Origin: Umezawaea endophytica
GTDB lineage: Bacteria > Actinomycetota > Actinomycetes > Mycobacteriales > Pseudonocardiaceae
Assembly: GCF_025061645.1 (NCBI RefSeq)
Contig: NZ_JANYMP010000021.1
Coordinates: forward strand, 116,512 to 180,511
DNA: 64,000 nt
Direction: 5' to 3'
Shown here: positions 23,549 through 32,382 of the stretch, one piece after another
Numbering within the stretch: position 1 is the first letter of the stretch
Layout of the letters: each line of letters opens with the position of its first letter
The notes under the pieces: generated by a model
What the model was told of the DNA's origin: nothing
Database searches by the model: none
Seen by the model: the letters and a program-made list of their open reading frames with translations, nothing else
Made by a program: the position numbers and the translations under genes

Positions 23549-25051
23549 TCATCGGGGCAGGAACGCCCGGTTGGCCTTGGAGAACTCGAAACCGTTGAAC
23601 CGGTCCCAGTTGATCGACCACGTCATCAGGCCGCGCAGGTTCGGGTACACGCCCCGCGGCTGGTACGAGCCGCAGTTCGTGCCCTTCATCAGGCAGTTCA
23701 ACGCCGTGTGCGTGTCGGCGACGGAGGTGAAGCCGCCGCCGGCGTTGACGCTCGCGGGCAGGCCGATGGCGACCTGGTCCTGGCGGAGGCCGGGGAAGAA
23801 CTTGGTCGTGTCGCCGCGGACGGGGAAGCCCGCGAGGACCATGTCGGTCATGGCGACGTGGAAGTCGGCGCCGCCCATGAAGTGGTACTGGTTGTCCAGG
23901 CCCGTGACGGGGCCCGAGTTGTAGTCCTGCACGTGCAGCAGGGTCAGCGAGTCGCGCAGGGCGTGGATGACGGGCAGGTACGCGCCGGTGCGGCTGTCGG
24001 CGCCGCCCTGGCCGCCGTAGAACTGGTAGCCGACCTGGACGAAGAACGTCTCGGGCGCCATGGTGAGCACGAACTTGCTGCCGTAGCGGGCCTTCAGCGT
24101 CTTCAGCGCGGAGATCAGGTTCACGATGACCGGCGTGGTCGGGCTGCGGAAGTCGGTGTCACCGGCGTTCAACGACAGCGAGTGGCCCTCGAAGTCGACG
24201 TCGAGGCCGTCCAGGCCGTACTTGTCGATGATGGCCGACGCGGAGCTGACGAACGCGTCGCGCGCGGCCGTCGTGGACAACTGGACCTGGCCGTTGGCGC
24301 CGCCGATGGAGATCAGCACCTTCTTGCCCGCCGCCTGCTTGGCGCGGATGCCCGCGATGAACTCGGCCTCGGACTCGACGTTCGGGCACTCGGCGACGGG
24401 GCACTGGGCGAACCGGAGCTGGCCGGACGTGGCGGACGTGGGCTCGGCGAAGGACAGGTTGATGATGTCCCAGTCGTCGGAGACATCCTTCATCCGGATG
24501 TACCCGGAGCCGTTGGCGAAGCTCGCGTGCAGGTAGCCGACGAGCACCCGCTTCGGCAGGCCGGTCGCGGGCGTGGTGGTGGTGGTGGTGGTGGTCGTAG
24601 TCGTCGTCGTGGTCGTGGTGGTCGTCGTGCTGCTGGTCGTGGTCGGCGGCGTCGTACCGCCGGTGCACGCGGCACCGTTGATCTTGCAGTTGGCCGGGCT
24701 CGCGGTGCCCGAGGCGTTGAAGCCGAACGTGACCGTGGCGCCGGGCGCGACGGTGCCGTTGTAGTCGCGGTTGGTGAACGTGTAGTGGCCTGAGCTGTTG
24801 GTCTGCAACGAGTCCCAGTACGCGCCGACGGTGGTGCCCGCGGGCAGGTCGAACTCGACCTTCCAGCTCGTCACCGTCGAGCTGGTGTCGTTCTTGACGG
24901 CGAACTGGGCGGTGTAGCCCGTCTCCCAGCTCGACGACTTGGTGAAGGTGGCCGTGACACCCGCGGCGTAGGCGGGCGCGAGGCTCACCAGCACCGCTCC
25001 GAGCATCAACGTCACCACCGCCGCCACCCTGGCGGCCAGCACTCGTGACAT
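23549..25051 (-). CDS. Secreted chitinase: CBM2 plus GH18
   Basis: A 500-residue exported chitinase. It has a signal peptide (about residues 1-30), a CBM2 carbohydrate-binding module (about 31-130), a poly-threonine linker of about 19 consecutive Thr with flanking Thr/Ser/Pro (about 133-160), then a GH18 catalytic barrel. The catalytic motif is DGLDVDFE with Glu288 as acid/base; the upstream VLISIGGANG strand is also typical. AGGAGG lies four bases before the ATG. A DasR-like operator sits 44 bp upstream, predicting induction by GlcNAc or chitin breakdown products. Confidence 0.95.
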   Translation of the reverse strand: MSRVLAARVAAVVTLMLGAVLVSLAPAYAAGVTATFTKSSSWETGYTAQFAVKNDTSSTVTSWKVEFDLPAGTTVGAYWDSLQTNSSGHYTFTNRDYNGTVAPGATVTFGFNASGTASPANCKINGAACTGGTTPPTTTSSTTTTTTTTTTTTTTTTTTTPATGLPKRVLVGYLHASFANGSGYIRMKDVSDDWDIINLSFAEPTSATSGQLRFAQCPVAECPNVESEAEFIAGIRAKQAAGKKVLISIGGANGQVQLSTTAARDAFVSSASAIIDKYGLDGLDVDFEGHSLSLNAGDTDFRSPTTPVIVNLISALKTLKARYGSKFVLTMAPETFFVQVGYQFYGGQGGADSRTGAYLPVIHALRDSLTLLHVQDYNSGPVTGLDNQYHFMGGADFHVAMTDMVLAGFPVRGDTTKFFPGLRQDQVAIGLPASVNAGGGFTSVADTHTALNCLMKGTNCGSYQPRGVYPNLRGLMTWSINWDRFNGFEFSKANRAFLPR

Positions 25052-25094
25052 TCGTCCTCCTAGTGGTGGCGGCCTCCAGGTGGTCCTTCCGGGA

Positions 25095-25110
25095 ATTGGA
25101 CTAGACCATC
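25095..25110. promoter_or_regulatory. DasR-like operator (dre) upstream of chitinase
   Basis: ATTGGACTAGACCATC differs from the dre core TGGTCTAGACCA by one base (TGGACTAGACCA). DasR is the GntR-family GlcNAc-6-P sensor controlling chitinases in streptomycetes and relatives. The site lies 44 bp before the chitinase start and 67 bp before the divergent permease gene. Confidence 0.65.
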
Positions 25111-25176
25111 TACCCACTGTCAAGGTTCGAGGCGAAAACGTTCCCCGGCCGAACGTCCGACGTATAGCGTGCGGAG

Positions 25177-27669
25177 GTGCAGATCCCGTGGCGCGCCGCC
25201 CCCAGAGCAGCGCTTTCCAGTCCGCTCACGCTGCTGGTGAGCGTCGTGACGGCGTTGCTGCTGAGCTTCGTCGTGGCCGCCGCCGTCCTGCACTCCTCGG
25301 CGTCCGGCAGCGCCGCCATCGCCTACCAGGAGGACCGGCTCTGCGACCAGTTGCTGCACCCCGGCCTGGACGCCAAGAAGGGCGTGCCGACGAAGTCGGT
25401 GAACGAGGTCGTCGACATCGCGACGAAGGCGGCGGGCGGCGGCGAGGTGCTGGCGGGCACGTACACCGAGGTGCGCAGGGCCGACTTCGGCGGCGCGGCG
25501 ACGTTCGCGAAGTTCGGCTACCGCGAGGGCGCGGTCGACCGCCTGCGCGTCCTCGAAGGCGGGTCGCGCGACGGGCTGTGGGTGCCGCTGAGCCTGACGA
25601 AGACCGTGGAGGGCTTCCAGCTCGGGCAGCGCGGCATGGGCGGACGGCTGCCCCCGGTGACCGCGGTCTACGCCGACCTCAACGACCCGCTCGACCAGTG
25701 GTGGTGCACCGAGCGGCAGTTCGTCATCCCGAACATCATCGACAAGAACACCGACGTGACCAGCGCCGTGGTGTGGATGCCCAGCAGGCAGTCGTTCCTC
25801 GACCTGCCGGAGAGCGTCACCGCGGGCGGCGTCGGCATGACCGTCCGCTTCCCCACCGAGGCCCCGGCCACCGCGGCCGAGGCGCAGGCCCTGCTGGAGC
25901 GCGGAACGGCGGTGCTGGACCGGGCGAACCTGGGGCTGCGCCGCAACGTCGTGCTGCCTCTGCCGGTCGAGAACGCGCGGGCGACCATCGGCAACGTCCG
26001 CTCGGCGATCCTGCCGCTGACCCTGATCAGCCTGCTGATCGGGCTCGCGGGCGTCGCCACGGTGACGTCGGGCTGGGTGCAGCGCTGCCACACCGAGCTG
26101 CGGATGCTGTGGTGCCGCGGCTCAGGGCCCGCGGCGCTGGGCGGCCGGGCCGTGCTCGAACTGGGGCTGCCGCTGCTGCTGGGCGGCATCGCCGGTCTGG
26201 GCGTGGCCTGGCTGCTGCTGCCCGTCTACGCCCCGTCGACCTCGCTGGAGCCCGGCACTGTGCCGACGGCCGCGGCTGCGGTCGGCGTCGTGGTGCTCGC
26301 GAGCCTGGTGGTGACGTGGCTGGTCGCCGCGTTCCGCACGCACCGCGCGTTCCAGGGCCGTCCGTCGAGCGGCCGGGCGCGGCGGGTGTTCGCCGCGGTC
26401 CCGTGGGAGCTGGCGACCGGTGTGCTGGCGGTCCTCGCCTGGCAGCGCCTGCGCGAGAGCGGCCTGTCCACGCCGGTGAAGATCGGCGGGCTGCCGCGGA
26501 TCGACGCCGCCGCGCTCGCGTTCCCGCTCCTGGTCGTGCTGACGACGGCGCTGCTCGCGGCGCGGGTGTTGCGCGTGCTGCTGCGGCTGTCGCACCGGAT
26601 GTCGCTGTGGCACCTGCCCGCCGCGCAGATCGCCGTCCGCAGGCTGGCCGCGACCGCGGGTCCCGTCACGGGTGTGCTGCTCGTCGGTGTCCTGGCCATC
26701 GGCACGATCGCCGTCGGCAGCACCGTGGCGGGCGCGCAGAAGGCGTCGCTGGACGACAAGTCCGGCTTCTACACGGGCGCGAACAGCGTGGTGCAGATCG
26801 GCACGGACCTGGTCACCGGCGCTCGGGAGCTGCCTGCGGAACTGCGCGGGTCCACCACGATCGTCGGCGTCAGCAGCCAGTACGAGCGCACGGCGCTGGT
26901 GGTCGACCCCGCGACGTTCACCGACGGCGCCTACCTCGGCGCCGTGGACCCCGACGAGCTGCGCGCCCGGCTGACCGAGCCGCTGAGGATCGGCACGACG
27001 CCGAACCGCGCGGTCCAGCTACCGGGCCTGCCGCCGCTCAACCCCACCGCGGGCCTCCCGTCGTTCCCCAAGGTCGGCACCTCCGGGTACGTGGTGCCGA
27101 TCGACCGGATCACGTCGGTCAAGGACGTCAACACCTGGTACCTGTGGTCCTCCAGGTCCGCGATCGACCTCGTCCGGCCGCTCCAGGCCGCCGAGATCGG
27201 CTACCGCAACGTCGAGGAGCGCTCCAAGGCGATCTCCGGGCTGCCGTTCCTGACGATCCAGTGGACGTTCACCTTCGTCACCGCGATCGGCGGGGTGCTG
27301 GCGATCGTGGCGGCCATCGCCCTGCTGCTCGCGATCGAGGTGCGCAGGCGGCAGAACGCCGTCGCGGGCGCGCTGAGCACCCGGATGGGCATGAGCCCGG
27401 CGACGCTGCTGTCCAGCCACCTGGTGGAACTCGGCGCGCTGACGGGGTTCGCGGTCGTCGTCGGCAGCGCGGCGGGCGCGATCGGCACCGGGTTCGCCGT
27501 GCCGCGCCTGGATCCCGCGCCACGCCTCGCGCCGGGCCCGGTCCTGCCGAACCTGCTGCCGCTGCTCACCACCACGGTGCTCGGCAGCGCGCTGGTCGTC
27601 GTGGCGGCGGCGTGGATCGCGCTGCGCGCTTCCAGGTCCGCTCGAATCGGGGAGTTGATCCGTGGCTGA
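25177..27669 (+). CDS. FtsX/MacB-type ABC transporter permease
   Basis: An 830-residue membrane protein. One membrane helix lies near residues 15-42 (LTLLVSVVTALLLSFVVA), followed by a large extracytoplasmic domain. A cluster of helices follows (about 275-300, 325-350, 365-385, 415-430, 445-470, 500-520), then a second extracytoplasmic domain and final helices near 690-830. This is the two-repeat FtsX layout. The GTG at 25177 lacks a spaced ribosome-binding site, but a TATAGC -10-like element sits eight bases upstream, suggesting a leaderless message. It overlaps the first ATPase gene by 8 bp. Confidence 0.88.
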   Translation: MQIPWRAAPRAALSSPLTLLVSVVTALLLSFVVAAAVLHSSASGSAAIAYQEDRLCDQLLHPGLDAKKGVPTKSVNEVVDIATKAAGGGEVLAGTYTEVRRADFGGAATFAKFGYREGAVDRLRVLEGGSRDGLWVPLSLTKTVEGFQLGQRGMGGRLPPVTAVYADLNDPLDQWWCTERQFVIPNIIDKNTDVTSAVVWMPSRQSFLDLPESVTAGGVGMTVRFPTEAPATAAEAQALLERGTAVLDRANLGLRRNVVLPLPVENARATIGNVRSAILPLTLISLLIGLAGVATVTSGWVQRCHTELRMLWCRGSGPAALGGRAVLELGLPLLLGGIAGLGVAWLLLPVYAPSTSLEPGTVPTAAAAVGVVVLASLVVTWLVAAFRTHRAFQGRPSSGRARRVFAAVPWELATGVLAVLAWQRLRESGLSTPVKIGGLPRIDAAALAFPLLVVLTTALLAARVLRVLLRLSHRMSLWHLPAAQIAVRRLAATAGPVTGVLLVGVLAIGTIAVGSTVAGAQKASLDDKSGFYTGANSVVQIGTDLVTGARELPAELRGSTTIVGVSSQYERTALVVDPATFTDGAYLGAVDPDELRARLTEPLRIGTTPNRAVQLPGLPPLNPTAGLPSFPKVGTSGYVVPIDRITSVKDVNTWYLWSSRSAIDLVRPLQAAEIGYRNVEERSKAISGLPFLTIQWTFTFVTAIGGVLAIVAAIALLLAIEVRRRQNAVAGALSTRMGMSPATLLSSHLVELGALTGFAVVVGSAAGAIGTGFAVPRLDPAPRLAPGPVLPNLLPLLTTTVLGSALVVVAAAWIALRASRSARIGELIRG

Positions 27670-28342
27670 CCACGTCCTGCGGCTGGTGGAGGTCGGCGTC
27701 GACTACCGGACGCCCGGCGGCACGGTGACGGCCGTGTCCGACGTGAGCCTCGACGTCCCGGCGCGCGGCGTCACCGTGCTGGCCGGTCCCTCCGGGTCGG
27801 GCAAGTCGACGCTGCTGCGCGTGCTGAGCCTGGTCGAGCGGCCGACGCTGGGCAACGTCGAGCTGCGCGGCGCGGGCACGACGAGGCTGCCGAACCGGGC
27901 TCGGCGGGCGTTGCGGCGCACCGACGTGGCGCTGGTGTTCCAGAACCCCGGCGACAACCTGATCGGCCACCTGTCGGTCGGCGACAACCTGCGCGCCGCC
28001 GCCCAGTCCGCGGGCAGGCCCGAGCGGGTCGACGAGGTGCTGGACCAGCTCGGGCTGCCCGGCACGGCGGGCTGGAAGGTGACGGCGCTGTCCGGCGGCC
28101 AGCAGCAGCGGCTCGCGTTCGGCTGCGCGCTCGCCCGCGGCGCCACGGTGGTGCTCGCCGACGAACCCACCTCGCAGCTCGACCGCGCCTCCGCCGACCT
28201 CGTCCTGGAGACCCTCGTGGACCTGTCCCGCCGCGGCATCCCGGTCGTGGTCGCCTCGCACGACCCGAGGCTGATCGCGTTGGCGGACACGTGCTTCACG
28301 CTGCGGGACGGCACCCTGGTCGCGGACGGAGCCCCCGCGTGA
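27662..28342 (+). CDS. ABC transporter ATP-binding protein (LolD/MacB class) 1
   Basis: A 226-residue ATPase. It shows Walker A GPSGSGKST (Lys48), Q-loop QNPGDN, signature LSGGQQQRLAFG, Walker B VVLADEPTSQLD and the His switch ASHDPR. The GTG at 27662 overlaps the permease stop by 8 bp, and its stop overlaps the second ATPase by 4 bp. It probably energises the FtsX-type permease, moving a hydrophobic or envelope substrate or transmitting a mechanical signal. Confidence 0.92.
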   Translation: MADHVLRLVEVGVDYRTPGGTVTAVSDVSLDVPARGVTVLAGPSGSGKSTLLRVLSLVERPTLGNVELRGAGTTRLPNRARRALRRTDVALVFQNPGDNLIGHLSVGDNLRAAAQSAGRPERVDEVLDQLGLPGTAGWKVTALSGGQQQRLAFGCALARGATVVLADEPTSQLDRASADLVLETLVDLSRRGIPVVVASHDPRLIALADTCFTLRDGTLVADGAPA

Positions 28343-28989
28343 GCCTGCGAGCCGAGGACGTTCACCGCTCGTTCGACCACCCGAGCGGCGCGGTGCACGT
28401 GCTGCGCGGCGTCGACCTCGCGGTGGAGCCGGGTGAGCTGGTGACGCTGTCCGGCCCGTCCGGGTCGGGCAAGAGCGCGCTCATCACCCTGCTGTGCGGT
28501 TTCGACCAGCCCGACCGGGGCACGGTGGCGGTGTGCGGGCGGTCGCTGGCCACTCCCCCCGCGTGGCGGCTGTGCGCCGTGCTGCCGCAGGCGCTGGGGC
28601 TCTCGGGCGAGCTGACGCTGGCGGAGAACATCGCGCTGCCGCTGCGCCTGGACCCCGAGCGGCGCGGCGAGCCCGTGGCCGACGCGGTGGCCGGGCTGAT
28701 GGCGGAGCTGGGCATCGACGGGCTCGGTGACCGCTACCCGGCGGAGGTGTCGTTCGGCCAGCAGCAGCGGACGGCGCTGGCGCGGGCCGTGATCGCCGGA
28801 CCGAAGGTGCTGCTCGCCGACGAGCCGACCGCGCACCTGGACCACCACAGCGCGCCCGCCGCCGTGCGGGTGCTGCGCCGGGCCGCGGACGCCGGATCGG
28901 CCGTGCTCATCGCCACGCACCACGACCTCGTGCACGAGGCGGCGGACCGCACGCTCGTCCTCGAAGCGGGCCGGATTTCCGTAGAGTAG
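28339..28989 (+). CDS. ABC transporter ATP-binding protein (LolD/MacB class) 2
   Basis: A 216-residue ATPase. It has Walker A GPSGSGKSA (Lys45; the usual final Thr is Ala), signature VSFGQQQRTALAR (Ser-Phe-Gly in place of Ser-Gly-Gly), Walker B VLLADEPTAHLD and His switch ATHHDL. The GTG start overlaps the preceding stop (GTGA). With one permease and two different ATPases, the complex is probably asymmetric, the permease being a single chain with two FtsX halves. The altered motifs suggest this copy may be the weaker hydrolase. Confidence 0.9.
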   Translation: MSLRAEDVHRSFDHPSGAVHVLRGVDLAVEPGELVTLSGPSGSGKSALITLLCGFDQPDRGTVAVCGRSLATPPAWRLCAVLPQALGLSGELTLAENIALPLRLDPERRGEPVADAVAGLMAELGIDGLGDRYPAEVSFGQQQRTALARAVIAGPKVLLADEPTAHLDHHSAPAAVRVLRRAADAGSAVLIATHHDLVHEAADRTLVLEAGRISVE

Positions 28990-28995
28990 GCGCCG

Positions 28996-30054
28996 ATGCA
29001 TCCGCTAGCGCGCCGGTCACTGGCCCTCCTCGTGGTGTTGCCCCTCCTCGCCGTCCTCACGGTGGTCAGCGACCACCGCTTCGCGGCACCTCCGGGGCCC
29101 GCCCGCGACGCGCCCACGGCCATGGTGGCCATGGGCGACAGCACCATGTCCGGGGAGGGCGCGGGCGACTACGAGCCCGGCACGGACGGCGAGAACGGCG
29201 ACTGGTGCCACCGCTCGCGCAAGGCCACGATCAACAAGACCGTCGTGGCGGGCATCGACCGGACGTTCAACCTGGCCTGCTCCGGCGCGAACTCCGAGGC
29301 CGTCGGGCTGACCGACAAGTTGCAGAACACCGAGCAGTCCCAGGCGAAGCGGCTCGCCGCCATCGCCCGCGTCAACCGCGTCGCGGTCATCGTGGTGGCC
29401 GTCGGCGCGAACGACGACCCGCGGTTCTCCGACGTCCTCAACCGGTGCGTGCAGGCCTGGTTCGAACGCGGCCTGGACTGCACGGCGACGCTGTCCGACG
29501 ACTGGCGCGACCGGGTGGACCGGATGGTGCCGAAGGTCGAGAAGGCGTTGCGGGACATCAGGAAGGTCATGGACGACGAGGGCTACACCGAGCGCTCGTA
29601 CTCGCTCGTCGTCCAGTCCTACGCCTCCCCCGTCGCCCCCGGCGTACCCGGCGACCTGCAAAACCTCGCGGGCTGCCCGCTGCGGACCGCCGACATGGCC
29701 TGGGTGCGCGACACGGGTGTCGGCGTGCTGGCCAAGGGCATCAGGACCGCCGCGACCCGCGTCGACGCCCGCTACCTCGACCTCACGCAGGCTGGCGCGA
29801 AGCACGAGGCGTGCACGGGCGGCCCCAAGCCGGAGAGCGAGTGGTTCACCCGGCTCACGGTCGACTTCGACGGTCTCCGCGACGAGGCCCGCGCCTCGCA
29901 CGCCTTGCAGGAGTCCTTCCACCCCAACGCCCGCGGCCACGAGCAGGTGGGCCGGTGCCTGACGGACTTCCTCGGCACCAGCGCCAGGACCGCCACCTGC
30001 GTGGCCGACGACAAGGGCGATCTGAGGGCCGAGACGAACCCGACGGCGGACTAG
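28996..30054 (+). CDS. Exported SGNH/GDSL-type hydrolase
   Basis: A 352-residue SGNH-fold esterase with an N-terminal anchor or signal (RSLALLVVLPLLAVLTVV). Block I is MGDSTMSGEG (nucleophile Ser49); a Gly block (ACSGANSEAVG), an Asn block (VGANDDPRFS) and the final HPNARGH (catalytic His) follow. It may deacylate a lipid or surface glycan. It starts 6 bp after the second ATPase, so the permease, the two ATPases and this hydrolase form one operon and may handle the same envelope substrate. Confidence 0.88.
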   Translation: MHPLARRSLALLVVLPLLAVLTVVSDHRFAAPPGPARDAPTAMVAMGDSTMSGEGAGDYEPGTDGENGDWCHRSRKATINKTVVAGIDRTFNLACSGANSEAVGLTDKLQNTEQSQAKRLAAIARVNRVAVIVVAVGANDDPRFSDVLNRCVQAWFERGLDCTATLSDDWRDRVDRMVPKVEKALRDIRKVMDDEGYTERSYSLVVQSYASPVAPGVPGDLQNLAGCPLRTADMAWVRDTGVGVLAKGIRTAATRVDARYLDLTQAGAKHEACTGGPKPESEWFTRLTVDFDGLRDEARASHALQESFHPNARGHEQVGRCLTDFLGTSARTATCVADDKGDLRAETNPTAD

Positions 30055-30446
30055 CCCGCTTCGCGAACACGAAGCGATCCGCGCCCGCTCGATAGGGGTC
30101 GGGGTCGCGGCCATTGGGGAACGGGCTGTGCCGAACGGCCGCAGACCTCGCCCGCGCCGTTCCCCGTCGACGGCCGCGCCGTGCGGACTTCCGCACCCGC
30201 GGTGAACTGCCCGAACGGGATGGCCGCTCCGAAAAATGCGGAATCCCGCACTCCGCCCGCCATTCGGATGGAAACTTCTCAGCGGTCCGGTACTCCTTCC
30301 GCCTTTCGTCGCAACCAGTCCTCCGGTCATGTGGATATCGCTATTAGCCGCCCCGGCCGGGCGTGTGCAACCGTTCACAGGAACTCGCACCACGGCCTCA
30401 TCGTCGCGGCCACCCCTGGTCAGGACCCCCTGAAGAGGTCGAGGTC
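30055..30446. other. 392-bp region upstream of the polyketide cluster
   Basis: Terminator hairpin of the preceding operon at its left end, then sequence that becomes less GC-rich towards 30230-30350 (short AT patches such as ATGTGGATATCG), likely holding the cluster promoter. No regulatory gene or recognised operator is present. Confidence 0.5.
30057..30076. terminator. 7-bp hairpin after the SGNH hydrolase gene
   Basis: CGCTTCG (30057-30063) pairs with CGAAGCG (30070-30076) across a 6-base loop, beginning 3 bp after the stop codon. Confidence 0.5.
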
Positions 30447-31544
30447 ATGCGTACCCTGCTGCTCTTCGACGGTCTCGGTGGCACGAACGACACCGTGGTC
30501 GCCGCGCTTCGCGAACTCCGTTCCCGACCCGAGAACGCCGCCTACTTCCACACGGTGTTCACCGTTCTGGACGACGTCCTGAAATACATCGGAAACGATA
30601 CGCGCGACGCGGTGTTACCTAGCGGAATCTCCCTGAAACAATGGCTCGACTCGGACTTCCCCGCCGCCGCTCTGCGCAATTCGATCGTCGCCGGGATCTG
30701 CGTGCACGTGTGCCAGGTCTGCCACCTCCAGCCGACCGGGTGGAGCGCGGACGACGTGGTCGTGGGGGCGCTCGGGCACAGCATCGGGCTCCAGGCCGCG
30801 GTCGTCGCGGGGATGCGGGTCAGGCGGCTGGACGAGTTCCTGGCGCTGGCGGCGAGTTCGCTCAAGCTCGTCGCGCTCAGCCTCGTGCGCGGGCACCAGC
30901 TCGACGAGGCGCGGGTCGCCAGTCCCGAGCTGGTGAGCCGGTACCTGGCACGGGACGGCAAGGGGCGGGCGCCGAGCCCGATGGCGTCGCTCACGGGCAT
31001 GTCGCGGCACGACCTGACCAGCGCGGTGCGCCGCTTCGACCGGGACGGCGGGCTCTCGGTGAGCCTGGTCAACTCCCCCACCGCCCAGGTGCTCAGCGGG
31101 TCGACCGCGGACCTGCTCGACTTCTACTTCGCCCACGAGGACGTGTTCACGCGCGAGCGGGTGAGCTGGGCGTTCCTGTCGAACTCGATCCCGTTCCACA
31201 GCTCCAAGCTCGCGCCCGCCGCCCGTCGGGTCCGCGACGACCTGGGGTTCATCGGCCCGATGCCCGGCGCGGACGCGCTGAAGGTGCCCGTGTACGCGAC
31301 GGACGCGCCCCGCGACCTGCGGGGGTCGACCGACCTGGTGCAGGAGTTCCTGGACCAGGTGCTGGTGCGGCCCATCGAGTGGGAGCTGGCGGCGGGTCAC
31401 GCGATCGGCGACGCCGGGGTCGAACGCGTGGTGGATTGCGGTCCCGGTCCCGGCGCGCGCCGGTTCACCCGCGAGTGCCTGCGCGCCGACGCCCGTCCCG
31501 TGCGCTTCGAGTCCGTCCAGCAGTTCTCCCGCCGAGCCCGTTAG
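30447..31544 (+). CDS. Free-standing acyltransferase / acyl hydrolase-like protein of a trans-AT PKS cluster
   Basis: A 365-residue FabD/AT-fold protein. The nucleophile elbow GHSIG (Ser112) and the catalytic His in SIPFHSS (His251) are intact, and SLVNSPTAQVLSG matches the ferredoxin-like subdomain. The Glu after GHSxG is Leu. The arginine that binds the malonyl carboxylate falls in AASSLKLV, where no Arg is present. Malonyl transfer is therefore unlikely; a non-acidic acyl group (starter loading) or proofreading hydrolysis of stalled chains is more plausible. It is first of five same-strand genes; GAGG precedes the ATG at 30447. Confidence 0.82.
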   Translation: MRTLLLFDGLGGTNDTVVAALRELRSRPENAAYFHTVFTVLDDVLKYIGNDTRDAVLPSGISLKQWLDSDFPAAALRNSIVAGICVHVCQVCHLQPTGWSADDVVVGALGHSIGLQAAVVAGMRVRRLDEFLALAASSLKLVALSLVRGHQLDEARVASPELVSRYLARDGKGRAPSPMASLTGMSRHDLTSAVRRFDRDGGLSVSLVNSPTAQVLSGSTADLLDFYFAHEDVFTRERVSWAFLSNSIPFHSSKLAPAARRVRDDLGFIGPMPGADALKVPVYATDAPRDLRGSTDLVQEFLDQVLVRPIEWELAAGHAIGDAGVERVVDCGPGPGARRFTRECLRADARPVRFESVQQFSRRAR

Positions 31545-31554
31545 GAGCACCGCC

Positions 31555-32370
31555 ATGCGTTGTCTGCTCTTCCCCGGTCAGGGCGTGCAGCGGAAGGGGA
31601 TGGGGGCGGAGCTGTTCGCCCGCTTCCCGGACGCCACCGCGCTCGCCGACGAGGTACTGGGCTACTCGATCGAGGAGCTGTGCGTCCGCGACCCCCAGCG
31701 GCGCCTGCGGGACACCCGCTACGCCCAGCCCGCCGTGTTCTTCGTCAACGCCCTGATGGGGCTCGCCGTCGAGACCGGTCACGACTTCTACGCCGGGCAC
31801 AGCCTCGGCGAGTACAACGCGCTGGTCGCGGCGGGCGTGCTGGACCTGGAGGCCGCGCTGCGGCTGGTCCGGCGGCGGGCCGAGCTGATGTCGGAGATCA
31901 CCGGCGGCGGCATGTCGGCCGTGCAGGGCGTGCCGGTGGCGTTCGTGCGGCGCGCGCTGATCGAGACCGGGCTGACGGGCGTGTTCGTCGCGAACCTCAA
32001 CGCCGACACCCAGACCACGATCGCGGGCGACCGCACGGAGGTCGCGGTGGCGGCGAAGGCCATCGCCGCGCTGCCCGGCGCGCGGGTCGTGCCGATCAAC
32101 GTGAGCGGCCCGTTCCACACCCCGCTGATGGCGCCCGCCGAGGCCCGGTTCCGCGAGGTGCTGGCCGGGTTCGAGTTCCGCCCCGCCCGCGTGCCCGTGG
32201 TCTCCGGCGTCACCGGCGAGGTGTTCGACGGCCCGGACCTGCTGGCCCGCCAGCTCTCGTCGCCGGTCGAGTGGGTGCGCGCCGTCACGACGCTGCGCGC
32301 GGCGGGCGTCACCGCGTTCGACGAGGTCAACGGCACGACCCTGGGTTCGCTCGCCGGCAAGATCGCCTGA
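31555..32370 (+). CDS. Trans-acting malonyl-CoA:ACP acyltransferase
   Basis: A 271-residue discrete acyltransferase. It has LLFPGQGVQRKGMG at the start, GHSLGEYNAL (Ser83), the malonyl-carboxylate-binding Arg in RLVRRRAELM and the catalytic His in GPFHTPLM (His188). These match trans-AT PKS malonyltransferases and FabD. TAGGAG precedes the ATG at 31555, 10 bp after the previous stop. It should supply malonyl units to the AT-less synthase encoded 12 bp downstream. Confidence 0.92.
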   Translation: MRCLLFPGQGVQRKGMGAELFARFPDATALADEVLGYSIEELCVRDPQRRLRDTRYAQPAVFFVNALMGLAVETGHDFYAGHSLGEYNALVAAGVLDLEAALRLVRRRAELMSEITGGGMSAVQGVPVAFVRRALIETGLTGVFVANLNADTQTTIAGDRTEVAVAAKAIAALPGARVVPINVSGPFHTPLMAPAEARFREVLAGFEFRPARVPVVSGVTGEVFDGPDLLARQLSSPVEWVRAVTTLRAAGVTAFDEVNGTTLGSLAGKIA

Positions 32371-32382
32371 GGAAGGGTTTTC

